Below, piece by piece: positions 1 to 7,428 of a DNA stretch of 53,275 nucleotides. A program made the translations under genes and the position numbers. The notes beneath the pieces are model-generated. The model was given only the letters and a program-made list of their open reading frames with translations, was not told where the DNA came from and made no database searches. The DNA lies in contig URYF01000005.1 in assembly GCA_900551965.1 (NCBI GenBank), forward strand, positions 1-53,275, read 5' to 3'. Position 1 is the stretch's first letter. Each line of letters starts with the position of its first letter. This DNA comes from an uncultured bacterium. Its GTDB lineage: Bacteria > Cyanobacteriota > Vampirovibrionia > Gastranaerophilales > Gastranaerophilaceae.

Positions 1-455
1 ATATCAAGGGTTACAGTTCCGGTTTTAGGGTTTGGCATCAAGCCTTTTGGCCCTAAAACTCTACCTAATTTACCCAGCATACCCATACAGTCTGGAGTTG
101 CAATCAATGTATCAAATTCAAACCAGCCGCCTGCAATTTTATCGATAATATCTTCTGTACCGTAGAAATCAGCGCCTGCGTCTTTTGCTTCATTAACCTT
201 AGGGCCTTTAGCAATAACACATACACGAACTTCCTTACCTAAACCTGCTGGTAATACAACAGTAGATCTGATTTGCTGTTCAGCGTGTTTAACTTCAATA
301 CCTAATCTCATATGACATTCAACTGTTTCATTGAATTTAGAAAGCTCTTTTGAGATTTCCTGAAGTTTTTTTATTGCATCAACTGCTGTTGAAGGCTGTT
401 CAAAACCTTCAAGCATTTCCTGCATTTTCTTTTGTTTTTTAGTTAATTTTGACAT
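1..455 (-). CDS. rplA: 50S ribosomal protein L1 (5' part, cut by window edge)
   Basis: Large-subunit protein of the L1 stalk, which moves deacylated tRNA out of the E site; in many bacteria it also represses its own rplK-rplA mRNA. The visible 151 residues begin MSKLTKKQKKM and include the conserved GPKGLMPNPKTGTVT stretch just before the window edge. L1 is usually about 230 residues, so roughly the last third lies outside. The start is preceded by a purine-rich AAAGGGAAA site. It lies 51 bases downstream of rplK and is surely cotranscribed with it. Confidence 0.95.
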   Translation of the reverse strand, partial: MSKLTKKQKKMQEMLEGFEQPSTAVDAIKKLQEISKELSKFNETVECHMRLGIEVKHAEQQIRSTVVLPAGLGKEVRVCVIAKGPKVNEAKDAGADFYGTEDIIDKIAGGWFEFDTLIATPDCMGMLGKLGRVLGPKGLMPNPKTGTVTLD

Positions 456-506
456 TTTAAATTTCCCTTTCGTGGTATTAGCGAACTTTTACGTTCTTCC
501 ATCTAA

Positions 507-932
507 TTAATCTTTAACTGTTACACCCATTGCTCTGCAAGAACCTGCAATCATTTTAACTGCAGCTTCCATTGTTGTTGCGTTCAAATCGTCCATTTTA
601 ATTTTAGCGATTTCTTCTAATTGAGCTCTTGTAATTTCAGCAACTTTATCTTTATTTGGAGCAGCTGAGCCTTTAGAGATATTTAAAGCTTTTTTAATCA
701 ATACAGGAGCTGGAGGTGATTTGATGATGAATGTAAAACTTTTGTCTTCATAAACATCAATAACAACCGGAATAATATATCCTGCTTTATCTTGAGTTTT
801 AGCGTTAAATTGTTTACAAAAATCCATGATGTTAACACCATGTTGACCTAATGCCGGACCAACCGGAGGTGACGGATTAGCTTTGCCTGCTTCGATTTGA
901 AGCTTGATTTTTCCTACTACTTTTTTTGCCAT
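507..932 (-). CDS. rplK: 50S ribosomal protein L11
   Basis: L11 binds the GTPase-associated centre of 23S rRNA and supports factor binding and the stringent response. The protein is 141 residues, exactly the usual length: MAKKVVGKIKL at the start, the proline-rich PSPPVGPALGQHG loop near residue 20, and the C-terminal RNA-binding domain ending AGSCRAMGVTVKD. The frame stays open far upstream, but ATG at 932 is right because the family starts there and an AAAAGGAG Shine-Dalgarno site lies just before it. It sits between nusG and rplA as in most bacteria. Confidence 0.97.
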   Translation of the reverse strand: MAKKVVGKIKLQIEAGKANPSPPVGPALGQHGVNIMDFCKQFNAKTQDKAGYIIPVVIDVYEDKSFTFIIKSPPAPVLIKKALNISKGSAAPNKDKVAEITRAQLEEIAKIKMDDLNATTMEAAVKMIAGSCRAMGVTVKD

Positions 933-1053
933 TTTTTTCTCCTTTTGTGGTAATAACGGTCTTTTTTTGAAAAAAGGGTCCTTCCACAGTTTTGTACTAA
1001 CTTTGTTGTTATAATTTTCAGGGCTTGCTGCGCATCGCCCTAGTGAAAATCCG
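933..1053 (-). promoter_or_regulatory. rplK-rplA leader with two foldable segments
   Basis: The 121 bases between nusG and rplK are long for this tight cluster. On the minus strand they contain a stem at 1049-1015 (TTTTCA and GGGC pairing with GCCC and TGAAAA, three unpaired bases on one side, a 12-base purine-rich loop) and then an A/T-rich self-complementary segment at 982-959. In other bacteria L1 represses the rplK-rplA mRNA by binding a leader stem that mimics its rRNA site. Position and shape fit that role, but I cannot confirm the L1 consensus; the first stem could simply be a weak nusG terminator. Confidence 0.4.
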
Positions 1054-1692
1054 CTATAATTTATTGATTTGTTTATATTCCAATTCAACCGGAGTTTCAC
1101 GGCCGAAGATGGATACGTTTGCTCTAAGTTTTGATTTATCAGGATAAACTTCAATAATATCTGCATCAAAGTCTGCAAACGGTCCTGATATAATTCTGAC
1201 TTTATCGCCTGCTTTAACGTCAAGTTCAATTTTTTCAACTTGAGATGTTGATCGGTGAAGAATCTTTTTGATTTCACTTTCTCTTGCAGGGATAGGTTTT
1301 TTGGCGGATCCGACAAATTTTGTAACACCTGATGTGTGTCTTACTACATACCAGCTGTCTTCATCCATAATCATTTCAACAAGCACGTATCCAGGGAAGA
1401 TTTTTTCTTCTTTTTCCTGTTTTTTCCCGGCTTTCATTTGAGTTACGGTTTTTTGAGGAACTTCAATTCTGAAGATTTTATCGCCCATATTCATATATTC
1501 AATACGTTTCTCAAGGTTAACTTTAACCTTGTTTTCGTATCCTGAATATGTGTGAACTATGTACCATCTTTTTTGGTTTTTCTTAGCTTCTTTAGCTTCA
1601 GAAGCAGCAGCTTCACTAGCTTCAGCTTCGGCTTGTTCAGCTAAGATATCTTCATTTAATTCTTCTTCCATAGTTTTTTCTTTTTTAGTCAT
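1054..1692 (-). CDS. nusG: Transcription termination/antitermination protein NusG
   Basis: NusG binds RNA polymerase through its N-terminal domain and couples it to Rho or ribosomes through its KOW domain. The NGN domain begins around residue 42 (KRWYIVHTYSGYENKV) and contains the FPGYVLVEM motif; the KOW domain (GDKVRIISGPFADFDADI) fills the C-terminus. About 40 residues of acidic Ala/Glu-rich sequence precede the NGN domain, longer than in E. coli and probably disordered. The start has an AAAGGTGG site at good spacing. It follows secE closely, the usual order. Confidence 0.96.
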   Translation of the reverse strand: MTKKEKTMEEELNEDILAEQAEAEASEAAASEAKEAKKNQKRWYIVHTYSGYENKVKVNLEKRIEYMNMGDKIFRIEVPQKTVTQMKAGKKQEKEEKIFPGYVLVEMIMDEDSWYVVRHTSGVTKFVGSAKKPIPARESEIKKILHRSTSQVEKIELDVKAGDKVRIISGPFADFDADIIEVYPDKSKLRANVSIFGRETPVELEYKQINKL

Positions 1693-1722
1693 AAGCCACC
1701 TTTATAATTCTGCTTAAAAATT

Positions 1723-1914
1723 TTACTTAATTAGACCAAGTAATCCTTTGAATAAAAGATCCATTAAATATATAGCTATAGTGAAGACAAAAACAATCAC
1801 AACAACAGAACATGTTTCAAATATAACTGTTCTTTTTTCCGGCCAGCTAACTTTGCCCCATTCTGTTTTTACACCTTTAAAATATGTTTTTATTGCTTCT
1901 AGTGCTTCACTCAT
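1723..1914 (-). CDS. secE: Preprotein translocase subunit SecE
   Basis: Small essential SecYEG subunit that clamps SecY. The 63 residues show an amphipathic N-terminal segment (ALEAIKTYFKGVKTEWGKVSWP, in which KVSWP is the family hallmark) and one transmembrane helix (TCSVVVIVFVFTIAIYLMDLL). This is the one-helix form found in Cyanobacteria and Gram-positives, not the three-helix E. coli form. AAAGGA precedes the ATG. It lies between tRNA-Trp and nusG. Confidence 0.95.
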   Translation of the reverse strand: MSEALEAIKTYFKGVKTEWGKVSWPEKRTVIFETCSVVVIVFVFTIAIYLMDLLFKGLLGLIK

Positions 1915-1944
1915 ATTTGTAATCCTTTATTTTAAAGTTAAATC

Positions 1945-2017
1945 CGCGCCCTGAAGGACTCGAACCCTCGACATCCGGTTTTGGAGACCGACGTTCTACC
2001 AACTGAACTAAGGACGC
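1945..2017 (-). tRNA. trnW: tRNA-Trp (anticodon CCA)
   Basis: A full cloverleaf reads on the minus strand. The 7-bp acceptor stem GCGTCCT pairs with AGGGCGC (one G-U), the D stem is GTTC/GAAC, the anticodon stem is TCGGT/ACCGG with loop CTCCAAA, and the T arm carries TTCGAGT. The anticodon is CCA and the discriminator base is G, both as expected for tRNA-Trp. The 3' CCA is not encoded. A tRNA-Trp gene between rpmG and secE is a widespread bacterial arrangement. Confidence 0.97.
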
Positions 2018-2062
2018 ATACACGGGAATTTCCCGTGATAATTCCATTATTTTGCAATAATG

Positions 2063-2230
2063 TTATTTTGTTTCCTTATGCGCAGTGTGTTTCTGGCATT
2101 TTGGACAATATTTGTTTAATTCCATTCTTTCTTTAATGGTTTTTTTGTTTTTTGTTGTTGTGTAGTTTCTTTCTTTGCATTCTTCACATGCAAGAACTAC
2201 CATTTTGTCATTTTTTCCTTTGATACCCAT
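2063..2230 (-). CDS. rpmG: 50S ribosomal protein L33
   Basis: A short gene of 55 codons. The product starts MGIKGKNDKMVVLACEEC and shows two CxxC pairs (CEEC near residue 16, CPKC near residue 43), so this is the zinc-binding form of L33. The basic middle NYTTTKNKKTIKERMEL is typical. An AAAAAGGAAA site precedes the ATG. It heads the rpmG, tRNA-Trp, secE, nusG cluster. Confidence 0.95.
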   Translation of the reverse strand: MGIKGKNDKMVVLACEECKERNYTTTKNKKTIKERMELNKYCPKCQKHTAHKETK

Positions 2231-2273
2231 TGTTTTATTTCCTTTTTGTTTATTAACTTGTTTCCTATTTAAA

Positions 2274-2300
2274 ATAGAATGTGAACATTACACATTCTAT
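2274..2300 (-). promoter_or_regulatory. Hairpin in the rpmG leader
   Basis: A perfect 10-bp inverted repeat, ATAGAATGTG and CACATTCTAT with a 7-base loop, lies 44 bases before the rpmG start codon. Promoter-like TATAAT matches occur further upstream near 2382-2396, so the hairpin would be in the mRNA leader. There is no following U-run, so it does not look like a terminator. It may be a regulator site or an mRNA-protecting stem. Confidence 0.4.
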
Positions 2301-2403
2301 CTATTTCGGCTTATACCTCTATCTTATATCAAAAAAAAATAATTGCAAATGGTATGTTAACAAATAATACAGATTTGACCATTATAAACTTGTTATAATA
2401 TAA

Positions 2404-2442
2404 GACAAAATGCAATTCGATTATACCGAATTGCATTTTGTC
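2404..2442 (-). terminator. Long perfect stem downstream of the 2460-3023 gene
   Basis: A 16-bp perfect stem (GACAAAATGCAATTCG and its complement, 7-base loop) starts 17 bases after the stop codon of the minus-strand gene at 2460-3023. Its place and strength fit the end of the coaD transcript; the U-run is interrupted, so termination efficiency is uncertain. Confidence 0.65.
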
Positions 2443-2459
2443 AATCTTTACTTATTTAA

Positions 2460-3023
2460 TTACCTGCGGCTAAGTTCTTTTTGAGAAGAGTATTTGCCTA
2501 CAGAATCAGATCTGAGTTGTTCCATGTAAATTTGACCGTTTTTAACAACTTGCTGAAGCTGTGTGAGGTTTCCTTCAAGACTTGTTAGTACTTGTTCTGC
2601 GTATAATTCCGCGCCTTCTCTGATCTTTAATGCTTCATCAGTTGCTTGCAGTCTGATATTTTCAGCATCTTGAAGAGCGATGTGTTTGATTTTTTCACAA
2701 TCTTCAACTACTTCATTTTTAATTCTGATACCTTCGCGTTCAATAGCTTTAATTTGGTCGGATTCAGATAATTTTCTGTCAGCTTCTGCCTGAGCTTCCT
2801 GGACAATTCTTGTTGCTTTTTGATGAGCTTCGTTTTGCAATTCTTCTTTCTTTTTCAGAAATACTCTTGCTTCTTGAACTTCTACAGGCAATGCTGAATA
2901 TATTCTATCTATTAATTCTTCAATTTCTCTTTTGTTTACTACAGTGTATTTTAGTACGGAATATCCTTCATCTAAGGCTATTTCTAACATCTTTAGTAAA
3001 TCATACACTCCATTTTGCGGCAT
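2460..3023 (-). CDS. Coiled-coil protein of the coaD-linked, ATP-synthase-b-like family
   Basis: 187 residues in two parts. Residues 1-60 form a small module (YTVVNKREIEELIDRIYSALP) that also occurs twice in the neighbouring 3132-3512 protein. Residues 60-165 are a charged heptad-rich coiled coil (HQKATRIVQEAQAEADRKL), which in databases tends to match ATP-synthase b or V-type H subunits only because of coiled-coil composition. A protein with this architecture sits beside coaD in many Firmicutes, so the synteny is ancient. Function is unknown; a structural or division-related scaffold is possible. It is the last gene of the coaD transcript and has no membrane segment. Confidence 0.7.
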   Translation of the reverse strand: MPQNGVYDLLKMLEIALDEGYSVLKYTVVNKREIEELIDRIYSALPVEVQEARVFLKKKEELQNEAHQKATRIVQEAQAEADRKLSESDQIKAIEREGIRIKNEVVEDCEKIKHIALQDAENIRLQATDEALKIREGAELYAEQVLTSLEGNLTQLQQVVKNGQIYMEQLRSDSVGKYSSQKELSRR

Positions 3024-3131
3024 GTTAAATATCCCTTATCCCTTTCAACATTTTATACTATATATATTACATAAGCAAATTTTAATTGTCAAATAATATT
3101 AAGTCATGTAATTACATAGCTTAACATGTGT

Positions 3132-3512
3132 TTACTGATTGTTGACATTTTGAGCTTTTAAAATTTCTTCCGGTAAGGTGTCACGAACTTTGTCTAGTAG
3201 CTTTTCTATTTCTTTTATTTGTACGATTACGTATGTTGGAAAAAATGAAGGAGCTTTATCTATTTGAGTTTCAAGCAGCTCCAGTGAATCATATATTCTG
3301 GATTTCCGCTTATTACTAATTTCAAGTTGCCTGTTTTGAAGGAATTCTCGGGCATTTTTAACATCCATAGGTAGGTTTGCATATATCATATCAATAAATT
3401 TTTCAACACCGCGTTTGTTTATTGCTACATACCCTGAAAATATTGGGAGTTTATAGCCCTGTTGAATGTTTTTTTCAAGTTGAGATATAATATCAAGCGA
3501 TCTAAATTCCAT
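3132..3512 (-). CDS. Small protein with two copies of the coaD-linked module
   Basis: 126 residues, no recognised family. Residues about 22-58 (SGYVAINKRGVEKFIDMIYA, then LPMDV) and about 88-122 (TYVIVQIKEIEKLLDKVRDT, then LPEEI) resemble each other and the N-terminus of the 2460-3023 protein: a short beta-like stretch, a charged helix, then an LP(D/E) turn. It lacks the coiled coil. It starts 4 bases after coaD ends, with AAGGAG before the ATG, so it is cotranscribed. Probably a duplication of the module that pairs with its neighbour. Confidence 0.65.
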   Translation of the reverse strand: MEFRSLDIISQLEKNIQQGYKLPIFSGYVAINKRGVEKFIDMIYANLPMDVKNAREFLQNRQLEISNKRKSRIYDSLELLETQIDKAPSFFPTYVIVQIKEIEKLLDKVRDTLPEEILKAQNVNNQ

Positions 3513-3516
3513 TGAA

Positions 3517-3987
3517 TTACTCCTTGACTAAGTATTTAAAAACGGGTTCAGGGACAAATTTTGAGATATCTCCGCCATTTTCAAGAATTTCTCTTATCGT
3601 GCTTGATGAGATAAAGTTATATTTAGGTTTGGTTGTTAAGAATACTGTTTTAATATCTTCACAAAGGGCGCTGTTTGTTTGAGATAATTGCATTTCGTAT
3701 TCAAAATCTGACACAGCGCGTAACCCTCTTATCAGAACTTCTGCCCCTCTTTTTTTTGCATATTCAATGGTTAACCCTTCAAATGAATCCACTTCGACAT
3801 TTTTAAGATTGGGAATACTTGCTTTAATAAGTTCTACGCGTTTGTCAACCGGTAAAAATCCTTTTTTTTCACCGTTTCTGGCAACAGCGATTATAACCTT
3901 GTCAAAGATTTCTGATGCATTTTTTAAAATATCTAAATGTCCTTTTGTTACGGGATCAAAGCTTCCCGGATATATTGCAATTTTCAT
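3517..3987 (-). CDS. coaD: Phosphopantetheine adenylyltransferase
   Basis: Catalyses ATP plus 4'-phosphopantetheine to dephospho-CoA, the penultimate step of CoA synthesis. The 156 residues contain the nucleotidyltransferase motif GSFDPVTKGHLDI (TKGH at residues 14-17), the substrate loop LIRGLRAVSDFEYEMQ and the second ATP motif ISSSTIRE. Length is typical. A GAGGAA site precedes the ATG, and a TATAAT box at 4008-4013 (minus strand) is a likely promoter. It heads a three-gene transcript. Confidence 0.97.
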   Translation of the reverse strand: MKIAIYPGSFDPVTKGHLDILKNASEIFDKVIIAVARNGEKKGFLPVDKRVELIKASIPNLKNVEVDSFEGLTIEYAKKRGAEVLIRGLRAVSDFEYEMQLSQTNSALCEDIKTVFLTTKPKYNFISSSTIREILENGGDISKFVPEPVFKYLVKE

Positions 3988-4052
3988 AATTTCCTCACGA
4001 TACGTTGATTATAATGTAGAATTTCTTTTTTTTCAATATCTGTCTAAAAGCA

Positions 4053-4061
4053 TGTTATAAT
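4053..4061 (+). promoter_or_regulatory. Extended -10 promoter (TGTTATAAT) facing rightward
   Basis: TGTTATAAT is a perfect extended -10 element on the plus strand, about 45 bases from the leftward coaD -10 box. No annotated gene follows for more than 400 bases, but a strong terminator does (4239-4265), suggesting a short transcript starting near 4068. Confidence 0.5.
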
Positions 4062-4067
4062 GCGAGG

Positions 4068-4265
4068 TTTGCCATGTTAACAATTGTAAATTTCTATAGA
4101 ATTTCATGCAATTCTGTATATAAAAAATACTTTATAAGTATATAAGAACGATATATAAATCTAATTTATATATACATTACTACCTTCTACTTTCTACCTA
4201 CTAATCTTTTACACGAGGAATTGTAAAAAATTCCAAGGAAGCTTCTTCACAGAAGCTTTTTTTTT
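4068..4265 (+). ncRNA. Possible small RNA of about 200 nt between coaD and the acetyltransferase gene
   Basis: The segment is bounded by an extended -10 promoter and a strong intrinsic terminator with nothing annotated in between. It has several foldable AT-rich inverted repeats (around 4126-4141 and 4150-4173) and an unstructured CU-rich tract at 4180-4204 made of near 7-base repeats (CTACCTT, CTACTTT, CTACCTA). Such tracts in small RNAs can pair with purine-rich ribosome-binding sites. A 23-codon ORF at 4074-4145 (MLTIVNFYR...) could instead be translated, but its sequence is unremarkable. No match to a known RNA family can be claimed. Confidence 0.35.
4239..4265 (+). terminator. Intrinsic terminator of the candidate small RNA
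   Basis: Stem AAGCTTCT / AGAAGCTT with loop TCAC, running into a nine-base T tract (4257-4265). A textbook plus-strand terminator. The mobile element at 4266 begins directly after the T tract. Confidence 0.75.
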
Positions 4266-4432
4266 GGACTTATATACCAAACTCTACTAAATAAAAAATA
4301 CACGTCACTGTGCGCGATAGCGAAGCAGTCCTGAAAATTTTACTCAATCCCAAAATGATACCGGATTGCTTCGAAAATCATAGATTTTCTCACAATGACG
4401 ATAATGTTGGTGGAAACATGTATATAACTTTC
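4266..4432. mobile_element. MITE-like element, copy 1 (167 bp)
   Basis: Roughly 90% identical by eye to 24805-24975, same orientation. The ends are imperfect inverted repeats (GGACTTATATACC against GAAAGTTATATACA). Inside are a degenerate long palindrome (GTCACTG...GCGAAGCAGTCC against GGATTGCTTCG...CACAATGAC) and a small perfect hairpin GAAAATC/GATTTTC. It codes for nothing. Both flanks are T-runs, so a target duplication cannot be read here. GTCAyTGC...GAAGCArTCC palindromes are common dispersed repeats in unrelated bacteria. An ORF crossing it into the next gene is an artefact. Confidence 0.7.
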
Positions 4433-4498
4433 TTTTTTTTGCGGTTGATGATTTTACAAATTTACTGTAGTATATATATTACAGATGAGGGAGATGTT

Positions 4499-5053
4499 AT
4501 GAGCGAACGCGATAAGATGATTGCAGGGGAAGTTTATCAGCCATTTTGTGAAGAACTTGAGCAAGACAGGTTTCGGGCTAAAGAACTTTGTAGGAAATAT
4601 AATTTGCTGGGGGCAGATCAGCCAGAAGAAAAACAAAAAATCTTATCGGAATTGTTGGGAAATTCCGGAGAGAATAGTATTATTGAGCCGAATTTTTTCT
4701 GTGATTACGGATATAATATTGAATTTGGCGGATTTGTGTATATAAATCATAACAGTGTTTTATTAGATTGTGCAAAGATTAAAATCGGAGCAGATACTTT
4801 TATTGGTCCAAATTGCGGGTTATATACGGCGATTCACCCGATTAATGCAAAGGACAGAATTGCGGGTGTCGAGTGGGCTAAGCCTATTACGATTGGAAAA
4901 GGTGTATGGCTTGGCGGCAATGTAGTTGTGCTCCCGGGGGTTACTATAGGTGATTATGCGGTAATTGGAGCCGGCTCGGTTGTTACTAAAGATATTCCGC
5001 CAAATGTTGTGGCGCTTGGAAATCCTTGCCGGGTAACAAAACAACTTGATTAA
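4499..5053 (+). CDS. Maltose/galactoside O-acetyltransferase family protein (hexapeptide repeat)
   Basis: Acetyl-CoA-dependent sugar O-acetyltransferase of the Maa/LacA/NodL group; 184 residues, the usual length. An N-terminal helical region (MSERDKMIAGEVYQPFCEEL) is followed by left-handed beta-helix repeats, the catalytic-His region LYTAIHPINAKDR and the C-terminal IGKGVWLGGNVVVLPGVTIG and IGAGSVVTKDIP turns. ATG at 4499 is chosen because GAGGGAG lies just upstream and the family begins there. The frame is open further upstream only because it runs through the MITE. The physiological acceptor is unknown. Confidence 0.9.
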   Translation: MSERDKMIAGEVYQPFCEELEQDRFRAKELCRKYNLLGADQPEEKQKILSELLGNSGENSIIEPNFFCDYGYNIEFGGFVYINHNSVLLDCAKIKIGADTFIGPNCGLYTAIHPINAKDRIAGVEWAKPITIGKGVWLGGNVVVLPGVTIGDYAVIGAGSVVTKDIPPNVVALGNPCRVTKQLD

Positions 5054-6301
5054 TTATTTTTCAGTAGAGAAGGAATAAACTATTTCGCGGTTATAAGTTT
5101 CGCCGGATTTTAGAATCCCTTTTTCTTTAAAGTTTTCTGTGTTGACTGCGTTAGGATAAAATTGTGGTTCCACGCAAAATGAGGATCGTTTTTCGTATCG
5201 GCTGCCGCTTTTTCCGTTTGGCTGAGCAGATTTACCCAGGTGGTTTGCGCTATAGAACTGAAATCCCGGCAGGTTGGTTGAAACATTTAAAACTATTCCG
5301 GTTTTTGGGGATTTTACATTTGCAACTTTAATTAAATCTTTTCCGTTGTAGTTATCAATACAGTAGTTTTGGTCAAAGCCTGTGCCGATTTTCAATTGGT
5401 CTGAGTCTGCGTTTATGTCTTTGCCTATAGTTTTTGCTGTTCTGAAATCAAACGGGGTATTTTCTACTGATTGAATCTCGCCTGTTGGTACTGCCATTTC
5501 ATTATTCACCGTGAAAGATGATGAATTTGGCAGGGTTACGATGTGGTCAAGAATTGAATTTTCTTTTGTATTTTCAGCACCGTCAAGGTTAAAATATGTG
5601 TGGTTTGTCATATTTATCAGAGTATCGGCATCAGATTTGGCATTATACTTGATATGCAGGTTGTTATCGTTGTCAAATTTATATGTAACGCTTGCATCTA
5701 CATTCCCGGGATAACCGCTTTCTCCGTCTTTTTTAGTGTAGGTAAATTCAATTCCGTCCGGTAAAACTTTTGCATTCCAATTTTTTGTGTCAAATCCTTG
5801 GGTTCCGCCGTGAGAATGGGTTTTGCCGCCATCTTTGTTGCATTCAAGAGAATATTCTTTATTGTTTATTGAAAACTTTCCGTTATTGATTTTATTTGCG
5901 CAAGGTCCGATAGTACCGCCGGCATGCCCAACTGGTGATTCTTCATAAGGAGCTACGTTATCATAACCTTGTGTGACATCAATAATTTTGCCGTTTTTGT
6001 CAGGAACTTTTATCCCTGTAATTGTTGCTCCATAAGTTGACAGATCAACGCTTGCACCGTTTTTATTGGTGATTGTGTATAACAATGCTTCTTCACCTGA
6101 TTTTTTTATTGTGCCGAAAGATTTTTTGTTAATTTTTATCCCGTCATAATTTGTATCGATATTTGCATTTTGGACGTTAACACTTTTAGTAAAAGTATCT
6201 TTTACAGGTTCATTTGCTACAAAAGCCTGCTGGGTAGATACTTTCTGCGGAATATTTATATTATAATTGAACATTAAATGCGGGTTAAAATCTATCGGCA
6301 T
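5054..6301 (-). CDS. galM: Aldose 1-epimerase with an N-terminal extension
   Basis: Interconverts alpha and beta anomers of galactose, glucose and related sugars. The galactose-mutarotase fold starts around residue 55 (FGTIKKSGEEALLYTI), with substrate-binding GGTIGPCANKI, catalytic His in NHTYFNL and catalytic Glu in CVEPQFYPNAVN. At 415 residues it is about 60 longer than usual because of a polar N-terminal tail (NYNINIPQKVSTQQ...) that is not a clear signal peptide. ATG at 6301 follows AAAGGAG; the in-frame ATG at 6319 lacks such a site. It converges with the acetyltransferase gene with no gap. Confidence 0.92.
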   Translation of the reverse strand: MPIDFNPHLMFNYNINIPQKVSTQQAFVANEPVKDTFTKSVNVQNANIDTNYDGIKINKKSFGTIKKSGEEALLYTITNKNGASVDLSTYGATITGIKVPDKNGKIIDVTQGYDNVAPYEESPVGHAGGTIGPCANKINNGKFSINNKEYSLECNKDGGKTHSHGGTQGFDTKNWNAKVLPDGIEFTYTKKDGESGYPGNVDASVTYKFDNDNNLHIKYNAKSDADTLINMTNHTYFNLDGAENTKENSILDHIVTLPNSSSFTVNNEMAVPTGEIQSVENTPFDFRTAKTIGKDINADSDQLKIGTGFDQNYCIDNYNGKDLIKVANVKSPKTGIVLNVSTNLPGFQFYSANHLGKSAQPNGKSGSRYEKRSSFCVEPQFYPNAVNTENFKEKGILKSGETYNREIVYSFSTEK

Positions 6302-6369
6302 AGTTACTCCTTTTTCCATTATTATATGTTAAAAATAATAAATATGAGGAATATTAATTATTGCGTAAT

Positions 6370-7428
6370 TTAGTTGTTATTGTAATTTTTCTTTAACTCA
6401 TCTAAATTATCAGAGCCGTACTTTAACAAAATTTCGTTTGCTAACACCCAGGCAATACGAGCCTCTGCAACAATAGAGCATGCTTCTACCGCACAAACAT
6501 CTGAACGCTCAAAGTGTGCTTCGGTTTCTTCCAGGGTTTGTGAATCGACAGTTTTGAGCGGAGTTTTCATTGTTGGAATCGGTTTCATTACTCCAAAAAC
6601 TACTAAATCTTCGCCGTTTGTCATGCCGCCTTCGACACCGCCTGCGTTGTTTGTTTTTCTTTCGATTTCACCGTCTTTTATAAATATTTCATCGTGGTAA
6701 GCACTGCCTTGATAACCCAGCGGATTGGTGCCGATTTCAACTACTTTTACTGCCGGAATGCTCATAACTGCCTGTGCTAATTTCCCGTCAATTCCTCTGT
6801 CCCAGTGAACATAAGAGCCTAAACCGACAGGCAGATTTTTATAGATAATAACAAACTTGCCGCCTATGGTGTCACCTTTCCCGCGCATTATGTCAACTTC
6901 TTCGCTAAAGTCTGCAGGGCAGCAGGCTGATCCGATTTGCAGAACCTTTGACATTCCTGTTATGTTTAATTCTTTTAGTAATAATTTTGCAATTGCTCCT
7001 ACTGCAACTTCAATGGCTGTTTTTCGGGCGCTTGAGCGTTCAAGGATATTGCGCAGATCTTTCTGGTTGTATTTTACACTGCCCGCATAATCAGCATGTC
7101 CCGGGCGGAAAGTTGAAAAAGCTTTTTCATCTGTTATATCTTCCGGAGCTGTGCTCATTATTTTTTTCCAGGATTCAAAGTCGCGGTTTTTTACAACAAG
7201 TGTAATCGGTGAGCCTAAGGTTTTGCCAAATCTTACTCCTGATGTGATTTCAACGGTATCATTTTCGATTTTCATACGCTCGCCGCGTCCGTAACCCTGT
7301 TGACGTCGTTTTAGCTCATTATTGATAAATTCTATATCAATTGTTATTCCTGCCGGAACCCCTTCTATTATTGCACTTAGGCATTGTCCGTGGCTTTCGC
7401 CGGCTGTTAGAAATCTGAATTTGTCCAT
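6370..7428 (-). CDS. aroC: Chorismate synthase
   Basis: Last shikimate-pathway step, EPSP to chorismate, needing reduced FMN. 352 residues, the usual size. Signatures include the start FRFLTAGESHG, RRQQGYGRGERM, the region FRPGHADYAGSVKYNQKDLRNILERSSARKTA (split here: FRPGHADYAGS and DLRNILERSSARKTA) and GGVEGGMTNGE. The start overlaps the stop of the upstream secreted-protein gene by one base (TAATG), so the two are translationally coupled. No other aro gene is nearby. Confidence 0.97.
   Translation of the reverse strand: MDKFRFLTAGESHGQCLSAIIEGVPAGITIDIEFINNELKRRQQGYGRGERMKIENDTVEITSGVRFGKTLGSPITLVVKNRDFESWKKIMSTAPEDITDEKAFSTFRPGHADYAGSVKYNQKDLRNILERSSARKTAIEVAVGAIAKLLLKELNITGMSKVLQIGSACCPADFSEEVDIMRGKGDTIGGKFVIIYKNLPVGLGSYVHWDRGIDGKLAQAVMSIPAVKVVEIGTNPLGYQGSAYHDEIFIKDGEIERKTNNAGGVEGGMTNGEDLVVFGVMKPIPTMKTPLKTVDSQTLEETEAHFERSDVCAVEACSIVAEARIAWVLANEILLKYGSDNLDELKKNYNNN

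Noticed and set aside
933..1328. In-frame N-terminal extension of L11 up to 1328
   Set aside because: It overlaps nusG, and L11 is full length from 932.
4266..4432. CRISPR or phage attachment site
   Set aside because: Only two dispersed copies occur, not a tandem array with spacers, and no integrase or cas gene is present.
4310..4498. Upstream extension of the 4499 acetyltransferase gene
   Set aside because: The extra codons run through the MITE and lack a Shine-Dalgarno site; the family starts at the 4499 ATG.
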